From contig CAJTWL010000017.1 of the NCBI GenBank assembly GCA_910579845.1, forward strand, positions 1 through 44,329: DNA of 44,329 nt, in the 5' to 3' direction. This stretch comes from an uncultured Muribaculaceae bacterium (GTDB lineage Bacteria > Bacteroidota > Bacteroidia > Bacteroidales > Muribaculaceae). The notes below the pieces were generated by a model. The model did not search any database. It was not told the origin of the DNA and saw only the letters and a program-made list of their open reading frames with translations. Made by a program: the position numbers and the translations under genes. This document shows, one piece after another, positions 16,254-24,888 of this stretch. Each line of letters opens with the position of its first letter. Position 1 is the stretch's first letter.

Positions 16254-17796
16254 TGAAGATAAATCTTGGGGTAGGATCAGGATTCACCGGCATGCCCAGG
16301 GAGTTGAGATTCTTTATATATTTAAGAACCATAGCGCTTATCTCTTCCGGACTTTTCCATACAACGGTATTGTTTGCAAGAGAGCGCAGATCATCGTTCC
16401 CTTCTGCAAGATAATCTATTGTGGCTACGGTGTAAAGCTTATCCGGATTCATTGCCTCCCCGTTTATGATTACATTTTTTAATTCACCTTTGCTGTCTGC
16501 CACCACGCGCACATTACGGCTTATGGCTTCTCCGCCTTTCCTTGCCGCTGTTCTCATGGCTTCTATTATGTCGTTCCCCTTGATGTTGACAATATTGAGT
16601 TTGTTTGAGAAGGGGAAGGTGGATAGGATCTGACCTTCTGTAATATCACCTTTTGACATAGGCTGGCGTATTCCTCCGACATTCATTATCGCCATATCGA
16701 TCTCTGGGAATTTTTCGCCCGCTTCCATTTTGGTGGAGGCAATTGACTTTGCCATATCAAATGCCATGTCTGCAGTCCAGTTGTCATATGCGCCTGTCTT
16801 GAGTCCGTTTGGCATATCAACAAGGCTTTTTCCGATAATATTGGAATTTATGGAATCCACAACTGCTTTATACGGTTTCATGAACTTCAGCATCCTTTTA
16901 TCGTATTTGTTTTCCGGGAAGCGATCTGTTACAGGAATCAGATCGTACTTGTAATCATGGTCGTCAAGATCATCGAGATCGATCTTTATATATCCTACGT
17001 TTTTGCCGTATTTGCCAGTCTGGGTAACAAGAACCGGCTTGTCATTGGCGTTGTTTATCCAACAGGGTACTGAATTCTTATTTTTGGGGTCGACAAAGGT
17101 GTGGGAGTGTCCCCCTATGATTATGTCGATATATCGGCTTTGTTCCGCAAGCTTTACGTCTGAAATCTTGTCAAGTTCATTATAACCGATATGGGTTACG
17201 GCGACAACGAGGTCACAGTTCTTTTTTTTCTTTAGATATTCTGCCGTCTTATTGGCGGTTTTGATTGCATCACGGTATTTCATCGCGCCGTATTTGTCAG
17301 TCTGTATAAGGCTTTCGGGGTCGATATTGATACCCATGAATCCAATTTTGCGTTTACCGACCCTCTTGATGATGTATGGCTCGAATAAGCCTTCTGCGGG
17401 TGTCCCTTTAAAGTCATAGTTTGCGCTTAGACGTGCCCCTTTGACTCCTTTCCAGTGTCTGGCGAGTTCTTCTATACCGTTGTCGAACTCATGGTTTCCG
17501 AGAATGCGTATGTCATAGTCCATCATATTGAAGAGAGGGAACTCCACATCTCCATTAAAGTATTTGAAATAGAGAGTTCCTTGCACCATGTCTCCGGCAT
17601 CTACGAGAATGACATTCTTTTCAGCGCTTCTTACAGAATCGATAATCGCTTTTCTCGGGAGTATACCGCCGATTCCATTCTTGCCTGAATCGATATTTGA
17701 GTGGGTATCATTGGTTGTCAGAATGACAAGGTCATCGGCGGCACCGATGATAACAGTGCCTATAGCGATGATAAGTGATAGAAATAGACGGCGCAT
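16240..17796 (-). CDS. Secreted 5'-nucleotidase / UshA-family metallophosphoesterase
   Basis: A 518-aa protein with a signal peptide (MRRLFLSLIIAIGTVIIGAA). The N-terminal metallophosphatase domain (about 20-290) shows the metal ligands in LTTNDTHSNID, VDAGDMVQG, RILGNHEFDNG and IIGGHSHTF. The C-terminal substrate domain (about 325-500) contains NWTADMAFD, NVGGIR and FPFSNKLN. Many Bacteroidetes split these two domains into two genes; here they are one protein. It likely dephosphorylates nucleotides in the periplasm. It forms an overlapping pair with the GH3 lipoprotein. Confidence 0.92.
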   Translation of the reverse strand: MRRLFLSLIIAIGTVIIGAADDLVILTTNDTHSNIDSGKNGIGGILPRKAIIDSVRSAEKNVILVDAGDMVQGTLYFKYFNGDVEFPLFNMMDYDIRILGNHEFDNGIEELARHWKGVKGARLSANYDFKGTPAEGLFEPYIIKRVGKRKIGFMGINIDPESLIQTDKYGAMKYRDAIKTANKTAEYLKKKKNCDLVVAVTHIGYNELDKISDVKLAEQSRYIDIIIGGHSHTFVDPKNKNSVPCWINNANDKPVLVTQTGKYGKNVGYIKIDLDDLDDHDYKYDLIPVTDRFPENKYDKRMLKFMKPYKAVVDSINSNIIGKSLVDMPNGLKTGAYDNWTADMAFDMAKSIASTKMEAGEKFPEIDMAIMNVGGIRQPMSKGDITEGQILSTFPFSNKLNIVNIKGNDIIEAMRTAARKGGEAISRNVRVVADSKGELKNVIINGEAMNPDKLYTVATIDYLAEGNDDLRSLANNTVVWKSPEEISAMVLKYIKNLNSLGMPVNPDPTPRFIFNALP

Positions 17797-17832
17797 ATCA
17801 GATTGTTTTTATTTTAAACAATTTCTAAGTTC

Positions 17833-17868
17833 AAGAGGTTGAGTCGGCTTAGACCGACTCAACCTCTT
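17833..17868. terminator. Perfect 15-bp hairpin between gpmI and the nucleotidase gene
   Basis: AAGAGGTTGAGTCGG (17833-17847) and CCGACTCAACCTCTT (17854-17868) around a 6-nt loop. It sits just after the gpmI stop on the minus strand and probably ends that message, although the following sequence lacks a clean T-tract. Confidence 0.65.
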
Positions 17869-17887
17869 GGTTTCTGCTTTATCCGAA

Positions 17888-19396
17888 TTATTTTATAAGA
17901 TTGTTGCCTGTCATATCAGCCGGAACAGGTATCTGCATGAGACCGAGTAGTGACGGAGCCACATCGGCAAGTCTGCCGTTCTCTAACTTGGCATTCTTGT
18001 CGCTTCCGACATAGATGAACGGTACCGGATTGAGAGAGTGGGCTGTATTTGGTGTGCCGTCATTATTGATTGCATGGTCGGCATTACCGTGGTCTGCGAT
18101 TATTATTGTTTCATAACCGTGAGCTTTTGCAGCCTCTACAACTTTCTCAACGCATTTGTCGAGAGTAGCAATCGCTTTCTGAATGGCAGGGTAAACGCCG
18201 GTATGTCCGACCATGTCACCATTTGCGAAGTTGACTACGATAAAATCATATTTCTCGGTATCGATCTGGGATACGAGCTTTTCGGTAACCTCGGGAGCGC
18301 TCATTTCCGGCTGCAAGTCATAGGTTGCAACTTTCGGAGAGGGAACAAGAATACGGTCCTCACCTGGGAACGGTTCCTCTTTGCCTCCGTTGAAGAAGAA
18401 TGTCACATGTGCGTATTTCTCTGTTTCAGCTATATGAAGCTGTTTCTTGCCGAGTGATGACAGATACTCTCCCAATGTATTCGGCACATCGGACTTTGTG
18501 AACAGGATATGGACTCCGGTGAATGAATCGTCATACGGTGTCATGCAATAATACTGCAGTCCCGGAATCGGATCCATGCCACCCTCGGAATGCTGTGTGA
18601 GTACGATGGTTAGCTCTTTTGCGCGGTCGTTGCGGTAATTGAAGAATATTACAACATGACCCTCGCCAATGCATCCGTCTACTGTGTCGTTTACAATTGG
18701 TTTTATAAATTCGTCTGTCACTCCCTCTGCATATGACTCCTCGACAGCCTTGACCATATTTTCGGAATGTTTCCCTTCACCTTTCACAAGAAGATCATAA
18801 GCCTCTTTTACGCGTTCCCAGCGATGATCGCGGTCCATTGCATAATATCTTCCGATTACACTTGCAATCTTACCGGCTGATTTTGCACAATGGTTCTCGA
18901 TATCCTGAAGGAATCCCGCACCGCTCTTGGGGTCTGTGTCTCGACCGTCCATGAAAGCATGGATGAAAACCTTGTCAAGATTGTAGGCTTTTGCAGTATC
19001 ACAAAGGGCATATAGATGATCTAATGACGAGTGGACTCCTCCGGTTGAGCATAGTCCCATGAAGTGTATCGGCACATTATGTTCTTTAGCATAGCTGAAA
19101 GCACTTTTGATTTCGGGATTCTCGGCGAAAGAGCCGTCGGCTATCGCGCGGTTTATTTTCACAAGATCCTGATAGATTACACGTCCGGCACCGATGTTGA
19201 GGTGTCCTACTTCAGAGTTGCCCATCTGTCCGTCGGGCAGACCTACATTCTCACCGCTTGCCTGAAGCTGTGAATGGGGATATTCAGCCAAAAGGCTGTC
19301 CATATAAGGAGTGGGTGTATTGTAAATTGCGTCATCTTTACCGTGATCGCCTATTCCATAACCATCAAGGATTATCAGTAATGATTTCTTAGACAT
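17888..19396 (-). CDS. gpmI: 2,3-bisphosphoglycerate-independent phosphoglycerate mutase
   Basis: A 502-aa cofactor-independent mutase that interconverts 3- and 2-phosphoglycerate in glycolysis. The alkaline-phosphatase-type metal site begins with LLIILDGYGIGDH; the catalytic Ser is in DGQMGNSEVGHLNIGAGR; further ligands are in NFANGDMVGHTG and IIADHGNADH. Length and order are those of the family. It is a single-gene unit with a hairpin behind it and an inserted repeat element about 100 bp upstream. Confidence 0.97.
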   Translation of the reverse strand: MSKKSLLIILDGYGIGDHGKDDAIYNTPTPYMDSLLAEYPHSQLQASGENVGLPDGQMGNSEVGHLNIGAGRVIYQDLVKINRAIADGSFAENPEIKSAFSYAKEHNVPIHFMGLCSTGGVHSSLDHLYALCDTAKAYNLDKVFIHAFMDGRDTDPKSGAGFLQDIENHCAKSAGKIASVIGRYYAMDRDHRWERVKEAYDLLVKGEGKHSENMVKAVEESYAEGVTDEFIKPIVNDTVDGCIGEGHVVIFFNYRNDRAKELTIVLTQHSEGGMDPIPGLQYYCMTPYDDSFTGVHILFTKSDVPNTLGEYLSSLGKKQLHIAETEKYAHVTFFFNGGKEEPFPGEDRILVPSPKVATYDLQPEMSAPEVTEKLVSQIDTEKYDFIVVNFANGDMVGHTGVYPAIQKAIATLDKCVEKVVEAAKAHGYETIIIADHGNADHAINNDGTPNTAHSLNPVPFIYVGSDKNAKLENGRLADVAPSLLGLMQIPVPADMTGNNLIK

Positions 19397-19479
19397 GACT
19401 TATGTTTAATAATTGGGGTTATTATCTGTTTCTTTGCAACGACCGCCTGTGTCAAAGGAAAGATTCAGCGGTCATAACA

Positions 19480-19487
19480 CAAAATTA
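19480..19487 (-). promoter_or_regulatory. Probable -7 element of the gpmI promoter
   Basis: On the minus strand TAATTTTG at 19487-19480. The matching -33 position would be at 19507-19512, which lies inside the inserted repeat element starting at 19501 and shows no TTTG. The insertion may have replaced the native -33 element. Confidence 0.5.
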
Positions 19488-19500
19488 GCTAAATCTTTTA

Positions 19501-19682
19501 GAAACTGTTTAAATTTATTATGAAAAAATATTATGTATGAATCTTCAGGTCTTTTGAGTGTCTTTCCGGCTGTTTTCACCAAGTTTCATCGGTCGAAACC
19601 GTCAGGTTTCTTCCTCTTCAGCTTGTAAAAACATCTCAGAAATACTTCTCAAAATCCTCTAAAAATAATTTTAAACAGTTTC
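19501..19682 (+). repeat. Dispersed MITE-like element, copy A (182 bp)
   Basis: The ends GAAACTGTTTAAA(T)TTATT and their inverse match at 18 of 19 positions. TTA flanks both sides directly (19498-19500 and 19683-19685), as expected for a 3-bp target duplication. It is about three-quarters identical by eye to copy C at 43624 and more distantly to copy B at 32200, with the core TTTCACCAAGTTTCATCGG shared. A central hairpin GAAACC-GTCA-GGTTTC lies at 19595-19610. No coding capacity. Together with the rplS terminator and the gpmI promoter it fills the 385-bp gap between these genes. Confidence 0.75.
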
Positions 19683-19685
19683 TTA

Positions 19686-19718
19686 AATAAAACAACCCGT
19701 CTGAAGCCAGACAGGTTG
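19686..19718 (-). terminator. rplS terminator
   Basis: On the minus strand CAACCTGTCTG-GCTT-CAGACGGGTTG followed by TTTTATTT (stem 19693-19718). It is a strong Rho-independent terminator directly next to repeat copy A. Confidence 0.85.
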
Positions 19719-19781
19719 TGATATTAATTCTGTTTAATAAAAACTTACAGAAATTAAGATACGTGTGTTCTGAAACACGGC

Positions 19782-20135
19782 TTAAGATTTTTTAAGCTCT
19801 TTGATACGAGCTTTCTTACCTGTAAGATTACGGAGGTAATAAAGTTTCGCGCGACGAACTTTTCCGAATTTGATTACTTCAATAGACTCGATGAAAGGAG
19901 ATTCCATAGGGAAGATACGCTCAACACCGATGCCATCGGAAATTTTGCGAACGGTGAAACGTTTTTTGTCACCCTGACCGCTGATTTTGATAACAACACC
20001 GCGATACTTCTGAATACGCTCTTTGTTACCCTCTTTGATTCGGTAAGCAACCTCGATTGTGTCGCCGGGACCGAATGCCGCGAACTCTTTCTTGGGAGTG
20101 GCAAATGCCTCCTCTGCAATTTTAATTAAATCCAT
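19782..20135 (-). CDS. rplS: 50S ribosomal protein L19
   Basis: A 117-aa L19 of usual length; the longer open frame upstream adds 21 residues without homology, so the start is the ATG giving MDLIKIAEEAF. Family motifs include FGPGDTIEVAYRIKEGNKER and the C-terminal AKLYYLRNLTGKKARIKE. L19 sits at the interface of the two ribosomal subunits. It is a single-gene unit with a leader of about 120 nt and its own terminator. Confidence 0.97.
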   Translation of the reverse strand: MDLIKIAEEAFATPKKEFAAFGPGDTIEVAYRIKEGNKERIQKYRGVVIKISGQGDKKRFTVRKISDGIGVERIFPMESPFIESIEVIKFGKVRRAKLYYLRNLTGKKARIKELKKS

Positions 20136-20272
20136 TTTTGTATGTTTTGTTAAATTATTTGCAATATAATAAGCATCTTTTTCAGGCGCGGGGGACAACC
20201 CCTCCGATCATCATTTTACAGACTGTCTTTGAACCTGTCTTACCAGAGATTGCAAAACCGACTGCAAAATTA
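20136..20272 (-). promoter_or_regulatory. rplS promoter and structured leader candidate
   Basis: TAATTTTG on the minus strand (20272-20265) is a good -7 element; the -33 site is weak. The resulting leader of about 125 nt contains a GC-rich hairpin GGGG-TTGT-CCCC (20190-20202), unusual in this AT-rich intergenic DNA. A ribosomal-protein autoregulatory leader is possible but unproven. Confidence 0.4.
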
Positions 20273-20345
20273 CAAACTTTTTTTGAATTGAGAAAATTTT
20301 GTCACAGAGGTTTCTTAAAAATCCACTCAATTCGAAAAAAAAATG

Positions 20346-20353
20346 TAAATTTG
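20346..20353 (+). promoter_or_regulatory. Probable -7 element of the folP-cdaA promoter
   Basis: TAAATTTG matches TAnnTTTG about 44 bp before the folP start. No good -33 element is seen at the expected distance. Confidence 0.45.
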
Positions 20354-20396
20354 CAGGTAGGAAAATCTTCTATCGAAACAGATTATAAGGTTATAT

Positions 20397-21257
20397 ATGG
20401 ATTGTAATCGCTCTGTGCGTTCGCTGAATATAAAGGGTAAGTTGATGACGTTCATGAACCCCGTTGTAATGGGCATAGTGAATGTCACGCCTGACAGTTT
20501 CTATTCGGCAAGCCGGGTTCAGGCTAAAGAAGATATCCTTCAGCGTGTAAGACAACTGCGCGAGGAAGGAGCCGCGATTGTCGATATTGGTGGTTATTCC
20601 ACTCGTCCCGGTGCCGAGGCGGTTACTCCCGAAGAGGAATACCACAGACTCGCTGTCGGACTGGAGGTCATAAGACGAGAATGGGAGGATGCTGTGGTTT
20701 CTGTCGATACATTCCGGGCGGAAATCGCAAGGCGGTGTGTCTCCGACTGGGATGTTGATATTATTAACGATGTCGGCGGGGGAGAACTGGATCCCGGGAT
20801 ATGGGATGTCGTTGCTGAAATGGGGGTGGCTTATGTGCTTATGCATATGCGTGGCACTCCCGATACAATGTCTTCTCTCACCCGATATGAAGATGTGTCG
20901 GCTGATGTGCTCTCCATTCTTGCCAAGCGTGTCGCCACGCTACGGCAGTCAGGTGTCGCGAATATTATAATAGATCCGGGATTCGGTTTTGCAAAAGACC
21001 TGACGCAGAATTACCGTCTTCTTGCCGATCTCGAGATGTTTCATATAGAGAATGCACCGGTACTTGCCGGTGTTTCACGCAAGAGAATGGTATGGATGCC
21101 GTTGGGTACTGCTCCGGAGGAAGCCGCGAACGGCACCACTGTGCTGAATACCATTGCATTGATGAACAGTGCCGACATATTGCGGGTGCATGACGTCAAG
21201 GCTGCTGTTGAGGCGGTCAGACTGTTTGATTTATATAATTCGAGTAAAGTAAGATGA
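20397..21257 (+). CDS. folP: Dihydropteroate synthase
   Basis: A 286-aa enzyme that joins p-aminobenzoate to dihydropterin pyrophosphate in folate synthesis, the target of sulfonamides. The TIM-barrel signatures are present: MGIVNVTPDSFYSAS, DIGGYSTRPGAEAV, IINDVGGG, IIDPGFGFAKDL and LAGVSRKRM. The chosen start gives the family-like lead RSLNIKGKLMTF. The last four bases overlap the start of cdaA (ATGA), a pairing seen across Bacteroidetes. Confidence 0.96.
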   Translation: MDCNRSVRSLNIKGKLMTFMNPVVMGIVNVTPDSFYSASRVQAKEDILQRVRQLREEGAAIVDIGGYSTRPGAEAVTPEEEYHRLAVGLEVIRREWEDAVVSVDTFRAEIARRCVSDWDVDIINDVGGGELDPGIWDVVAEMGVAYVLMHMRGTPDTMSSLTRYEDVSADVLSILAKRVATLRQSGVANIIIDPGFGFAKDLTQNYRLLADLEMFHIENAPVLAGVSRKRMVWMPLGTAPEEAANGTTVLNTIALMNSADILRVHDVKAAVEAVRLFDLYNSSKVR

Positions 21258-22015
21258 TACCATTCGGAATCAAAGACATAATAGACATTCTTCTTGTAGC
21301 GCTGATGCTGTTCTATCTTTATAGACTCATGAAGAATAGCGGTACTCTGTCTCTGTTTTATGGAGTGTTGGCGTTTATTGGTATATGGGTGGTTGCCTTC
21401 GAGATATTCGATATGCGTCTTACGGGTACCATACTTGATAAGTTTATGTCGATAGGGCTCATTGTCCTTGTGATTCTGTTTCAGGATCAGATCAAGCGGT
21501 TCCTGATAGATATAGGCAGCCGCGGGCGATGGTCGCTGTTTCGTCGGCTTTTCAAGCATGCCGGTGAAAAGGGGAACGATCATTCACGGATCATGAATGT
21601 TGTATATGCGTGTATGTCGATGTCAAAATCCAAAACCGGAGCGTTGATTGTTTTCCAGCGCAAGGTTCCTTTGACGGATTATGAAAAAACCGGAGATATA
21701 ATTGACGCAGATGTGAACATGAGGCTGATTGAGAATATATTCTTTAAGAACTCGCCTCTTCATGACGGAGCCATGATCATCTCCGAACATCGTATCAAGT
21801 CTGTGGGTTGTATTCTTCCTGTAAGCCATGACATGAATATTCCGAAAAATCTTGGATTGCGGCATCGTGCGGCATTGGGTATGAGTCAGGTTACCGATGC
21901 CGTTTGTGTCATAGTCAGTGAGGAGACCGGCAATATATCAGTGGCTCGGGAAGGTTCATTGATCGTAAAGGTGACTACTACCGATCTTGAACATATACTG
22001 TCTACAACTCTATGA
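21254..22015 (+). CDS. cdaA: Diadenylate cyclase (c-di-AMP synthase)
   Basis: A 253-aa membrane enzyme making c-di-AMP from two ATP. Three membrane helices occupy about residues 8-85 (IDILLVALMLFYLYRL and following). The DAC domain (about 105-250) carries both signature motifs: DGA in NSPLHDGAMII and RHR in LGLRHRAALGMSQ. In Firmicutes c-di-AMP controls potassium uptake and wall homeostasis; the role in Bacteroidetes is less known. It overlaps folP by 4 bp and converges with dnaB with 5 bp between the stops. Confidence 0.95.
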   Translation: MIPFGIKDIIDILLVALMLFYLYRLMKNSGTLSLFYGVLAFIGIWVVAFEIFDMRLTGTILDKFMSIGLIVLVILFQDQIKRFLIDIGSRGRWSLFRRLFKHAGEKGNDHSRIMNVVYACMSMSKSKTGALIVFQRKVPLTDYEKTGDIIDADVNMRLIENIFFKNSPLHDGAMIISEHRIKSVGCILPVSHDMNIPKNLGLRHRAALGMSQVTDAVCVIVSEETGNISVAREGSLIVKVTTTDLEHILSTTL

Positions 22016-22020
22016 GTTTC

Positions 22021-23592
22021 TTAGAATGGGACAGGTGACTCTCCCGGACCCGGCATAATGTCAGGCATAGGTGAGGAGAATGTTCCCGAGTCCGGGAAAC
22101 TGAAACCGGAACCGCCGGATTTTCCGTTTTCCGAATTCATTTTTGATTCGAATTTCTGAATCTGTCCGACTTCCTCCAATGTGTCCCGCATAATTTCGTA
22201 TCCCTCGTCCCAATTGTCGAAGCGAGCGAACTTAGAGACAAAACGCAGTTTTACGTCTCCTACAGCTCCACTGCGGTGTTTTGCAATGATAAGTTCCGCC
22301 AACCCTTGTATATTGTTTCCTTCAGCGTCCTCCGTGCTCTTTGTGTAATATTCCGGACGGTGGATAAAACATACCATATCTGCATCCTGTTCTATCGCAC
22401 CAGACTCACGCAGGTCTGAAAGAATAGGTCGTTTGTCTTCGCGTGTTTCCGTGCTTCGGTTAAGCTGTGAAAGTGCGATAATCGGTATATTCAGCTCTTT
22501 GGCAAGAGCCTTAAGCGATCGCGATATCGTCGACACCTCCTGTTCGCGGCTTCCGAGTTTCATTCCCGAAGCTGTCATAAGCTGCAGATAGTCGATCATT
22601 ATCAGTTTGACGCCATGTTCCCTTACAAGACGTCGCGCCTTGGTTCTCAGTTCAGTAATTGAAAGTCCGGGGGTCTCATCCAGATATAGGGGCGCACTGT
22701 ATACATTTCTCAGTCTGTCGTTCAGCCGGTCCCACTCCTCTTCAGAGAGTTTACCGCTCTTGATCTTCTCACCCTCCAGATCGGCGACATTGCTTATAAG
22801 ACGTTTCACAAGCTGTACGTTAGCCATCTCAAGGGTAAATATGGCGATGGGAATGTTATAATCTACAGCCATGTTTTTTGCCATGGAAAGAACGAATGCC
22901 GTCTTACCCATGGCCGGACGTGCGGCGATGATTATAAGGTCGGAGTTCTGCCATCCGGAGGTCATTTTGTCGAGTCCGGTATATCCGGTCTGGAGTCCGG
23001 AAAGTCCGGACTCCACGTTTGCAGCAGTCTGTATCTGCTCGATGGCGAGATTCAGAACCGGATCTATTTGGGTGACCTCTCTTTTAAGATGGGTCTGTGA
23101 GATATCGAAAAGCTGACCTTCGGCAGCCTGAAGCAAGTCATCCACATCGTTGCTTTCATCGAATGCGTCTCTCTCGATTTTGGAAGCGAACGCTATAAGA
23201 CGTCGTGCAAGGTGTTTCTGGGCAATGATCTTGGCATGAAATTCGATATTTGCGGCAGAGTACACGCGACCGGTAAGTTCGGCGATATGTACTGCTCCAC
23301 CGATATTCTCCAGTTCACCGTTCTTTCTCAGCTGTTCGGTCACTGTCATCATATCTATGGGGCGCTGGTTGAAACCGAGAGTGCTTATGGCATCGAATAT
23401 TTTAGCGTTCTTCGGGTCGTAAAACGAGTCCGGAGTAAGTATGTCGCACACATTCATATAAGCATCCTTCTCCAGCATCAGCGCGCCAAGCACAATCTCC
23501 TCGAGTTCCGTATCGCGGGGAGGCAACTTGCCTGTGGCATCCTGCTGGATAGGTTCTATAGTCGGTTTCTTTCTATATCTTTGTTCTGCCAT
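22021..23592 (-). CDS. dnaB: Replicative DNA helicase DnaB
   Basis: A 523-aa hexameric helicase of the replication fork. The N-terminal collar domain (about 20-125, ELEEIVLGALMLEKDAY) interacts with primase; the RecA-like C-domain has Walker A ARPAMGKTAF, Walker B LIMIDYLQLM and the arginine-finger region around GAIEQDADMV. The last 40 residues are a Gly/Ser/Pro-rich tail. The ATG at 23592 is only 4 nt downstream of a good -7 element, so the mRNA may be leaderless. Confidence 0.97.
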   Translation of the reverse strand: MAEQRYRKKPTIEPIQQDATGKLPPRDTELEEIVLGALMLEKDAYMNVCDILTPDSFYDPKNAKIFDAISTLGFNQRPIDMMTVTEQLRKNGELENIGGAVHIAELTGRVYSAANIEFHAKIIAQKHLARRLIAFASKIERDAFDESNDVDDLLQAAEGQLFDISQTHLKREVTQIDPVLNLAIEQIQTAANVESGLSGLQTGYTGLDKMTSGWQNSDLIIIAARPAMGKTAFVLSMAKNMAVDYNIPIAIFTLEMANVQLVKRLISNVADLEGEKIKSGKLSEEEWDRLNDRLRNVYSAPLYLDETPGLSITELRTKARRLVREHGVKLIMIDYLQLMTASGMKLGSREQEVSTISRSLKALAKELNIPIIALSQLNRSTETREDKRPILSDLRESGAIEQDADMVCFIHRPEYYTKSTEDAEGNNIQGLAELIIAKHRSGAVGDVKLRFVSKFARFDNWDEGYEIMRDTLEEVGQIQKFESKMNSENGKSGGSGFSFPDSGTFSSPMPDIMPGPGESPVPF

Positions 23593-23596
23593 GTCA

Positions 23597-23627
23597 CAAA
23601 ATTAACGGTTTCTTATAATAACCACAA
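23597..23627 (-). promoter_or_regulatory. dnaB promoter
   Basis: On the minus strand TTG (23627-23625), 20 bp, TAATTTTG (23604-23597), then TGAC and the ATG. The expected transcription start falls at or next to the start codon. Confidence 0.65.
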
Positions 23628-23667
23628 GTTCTGGATGCGGATATTATCGACATTTATAGACACTCCA

Positions 23668-24855
23668 TTAATGATCATATTTGCCGTCGAGGACATCCCT
23701 GACAGCTTCGAGATAACCGAAACCGTTGAGACGGTCAGGCATAAGATAACTTCCCTCCACCCATTCGTTCCATGCGTTTATCATGATCATCTTCGGTTGG
23801 TCGGGATGAGAATCGGCATATTCTTTTGCCGCCTGAAGGAATCCTGCAAAAGACTGTGGCGTGTTATGGTAACGCACCACATCGGCGGCGCCTTTTTTAG
23901 GGAAACGCGGGGTGTCGTCCCATCCTATTGAAACCGTCGGGAACACAGGTATGTCAAGTTCTTTATCCCATTGATCGCGAATGTCGATACTTTTTGCGCC
24001 ATATGCCATATAGTCACATTCAGGTTTGCCCATATTATAAAATGCAACGCTGTTTATGCCAAGTTTCTTGTGTAGATCTTTCATCTTTGCGATATCCGCG
24101 TCTGACAGAGGCTTGCCTTTACCGGGCATCTCCTGAAAGTGCACACCTTTGAAACCGGCTTTTTTAGCCTGCTTTTCAAAATATCGTAGAGCTTCGGAGG
24201 CTTTTTCAATATCGTTGTCGAAACCAAGGAGGAAATTCTCGATACTGAATATTCCGAATATAGGCTTGCCGTCTATCTTCAGATAATTGGGTTTTGTGAA
24301 ATATTGGTTGATGACACGGTCGACAACAATCCTGTAATTCTTTTCGTCAAGCACCGGATTGAAGAGAATGGACTCGTCGCCGCCGTAACGGTACCAGTTC
24401 CAGTAATTCTTTTTCACGAAGTGGTTTGCCCACATGATATAAAAAGAGATCTTTTCATTATTTGCGGCTTTCAGGAATCCGTCGTTAAGCGCTCCTTCAA
24501 GGTAAGGTCCGTTCATAAACCAGTACCAGTCGTATACGAAGTTGTTTACTCCATATTTTGTGGCGGTCTCTATCCATCGTTCCACTACTTTCGGGTCATT
24601 GTCAAGCTCGTAGCCCCATAGCGGCTGTTTAGGCTGCTGGTGTCCTTCGAAACGCGGATAACCCTTTTTGATTACCTCCCATTCACCCTCGCCGTCTTGC
24701 CAAAGATATTTGTGACCGAGTGAATCATCGTGACATGACGGCCATACATATGCCGAAACCACATAATCTTTTGAATCTTTTGTGATATTTCTTGCCTCGG
24801 CTGTGAATCCGAGAGCGGACAGCAGTGTGAATGCTAACAGTTTGGTCAGTTTCAT
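23668..24855 (-). CDS. Secreted WbsX-like / GH99-related glycosidase
   Basis: A 395-aa protein with a signal peptide (MKLTKLLAFTLLSALGFTAEA). Motifs of the WbsX/GH99-like family are clear: VSAYVWPSCHDD, GVNNFVYDWYWFM, GKPIFGIFS, FPTVSIGWDDTPR and MIINAWNEWVEGSYLMP. GH99 members act on alpha-mannosides and WbsX domains occur in O-antigen loci; the actual substrate here is unknown. The signal peptide places it in the periplasm or outside. It lies between menA (33 bp) and dnaB (75 bp) on the same strand. Confidence 0.8.
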   Translation of the reverse strand: MKLTKLLAFTLLSALGFTAEARNITKDSKDYVVSAYVWPSCHDDSLGHKYLWQDGEGEWEVIKKGYPRFEGHQQPKQPLWGYELDNDPKVVERWIETATKYGVNNFVYDWYWFMNGPYLEGALNDGFLKAANNEKISFYIMWANHFVKKNYWNWYRYGGDESILFNPVLDEKNYRIVVDRVINQYFTKPNYLKIDGKPIFGIFSIENFLLGFDNDIEKASEALRYFEKQAKKAGFKGVHFQEMPGKGKPLSDADIAKMKDLHKKLGINSVAFYNMGKPECDYMAYGAKSIDIRDQWDKELDIPVFPTVSIGWDDTPRFPKKGAADVVRYHNTPQSFAGFLQAAKEYADSHPDQPKMIMINAWNEWVEGSYLMPDRLNGFGYLEAVRDVLDGKYDH

Positions 24856-24888
24856 ATGTTGTATATATTTGGTTAGTTGGATATTTGG

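Noticed and set aside
20136..20198. Upstream start for rplS
   Set aside because: It adds 21 residues with no L19 similarity; the internal Met fits the family length and N-terminus.
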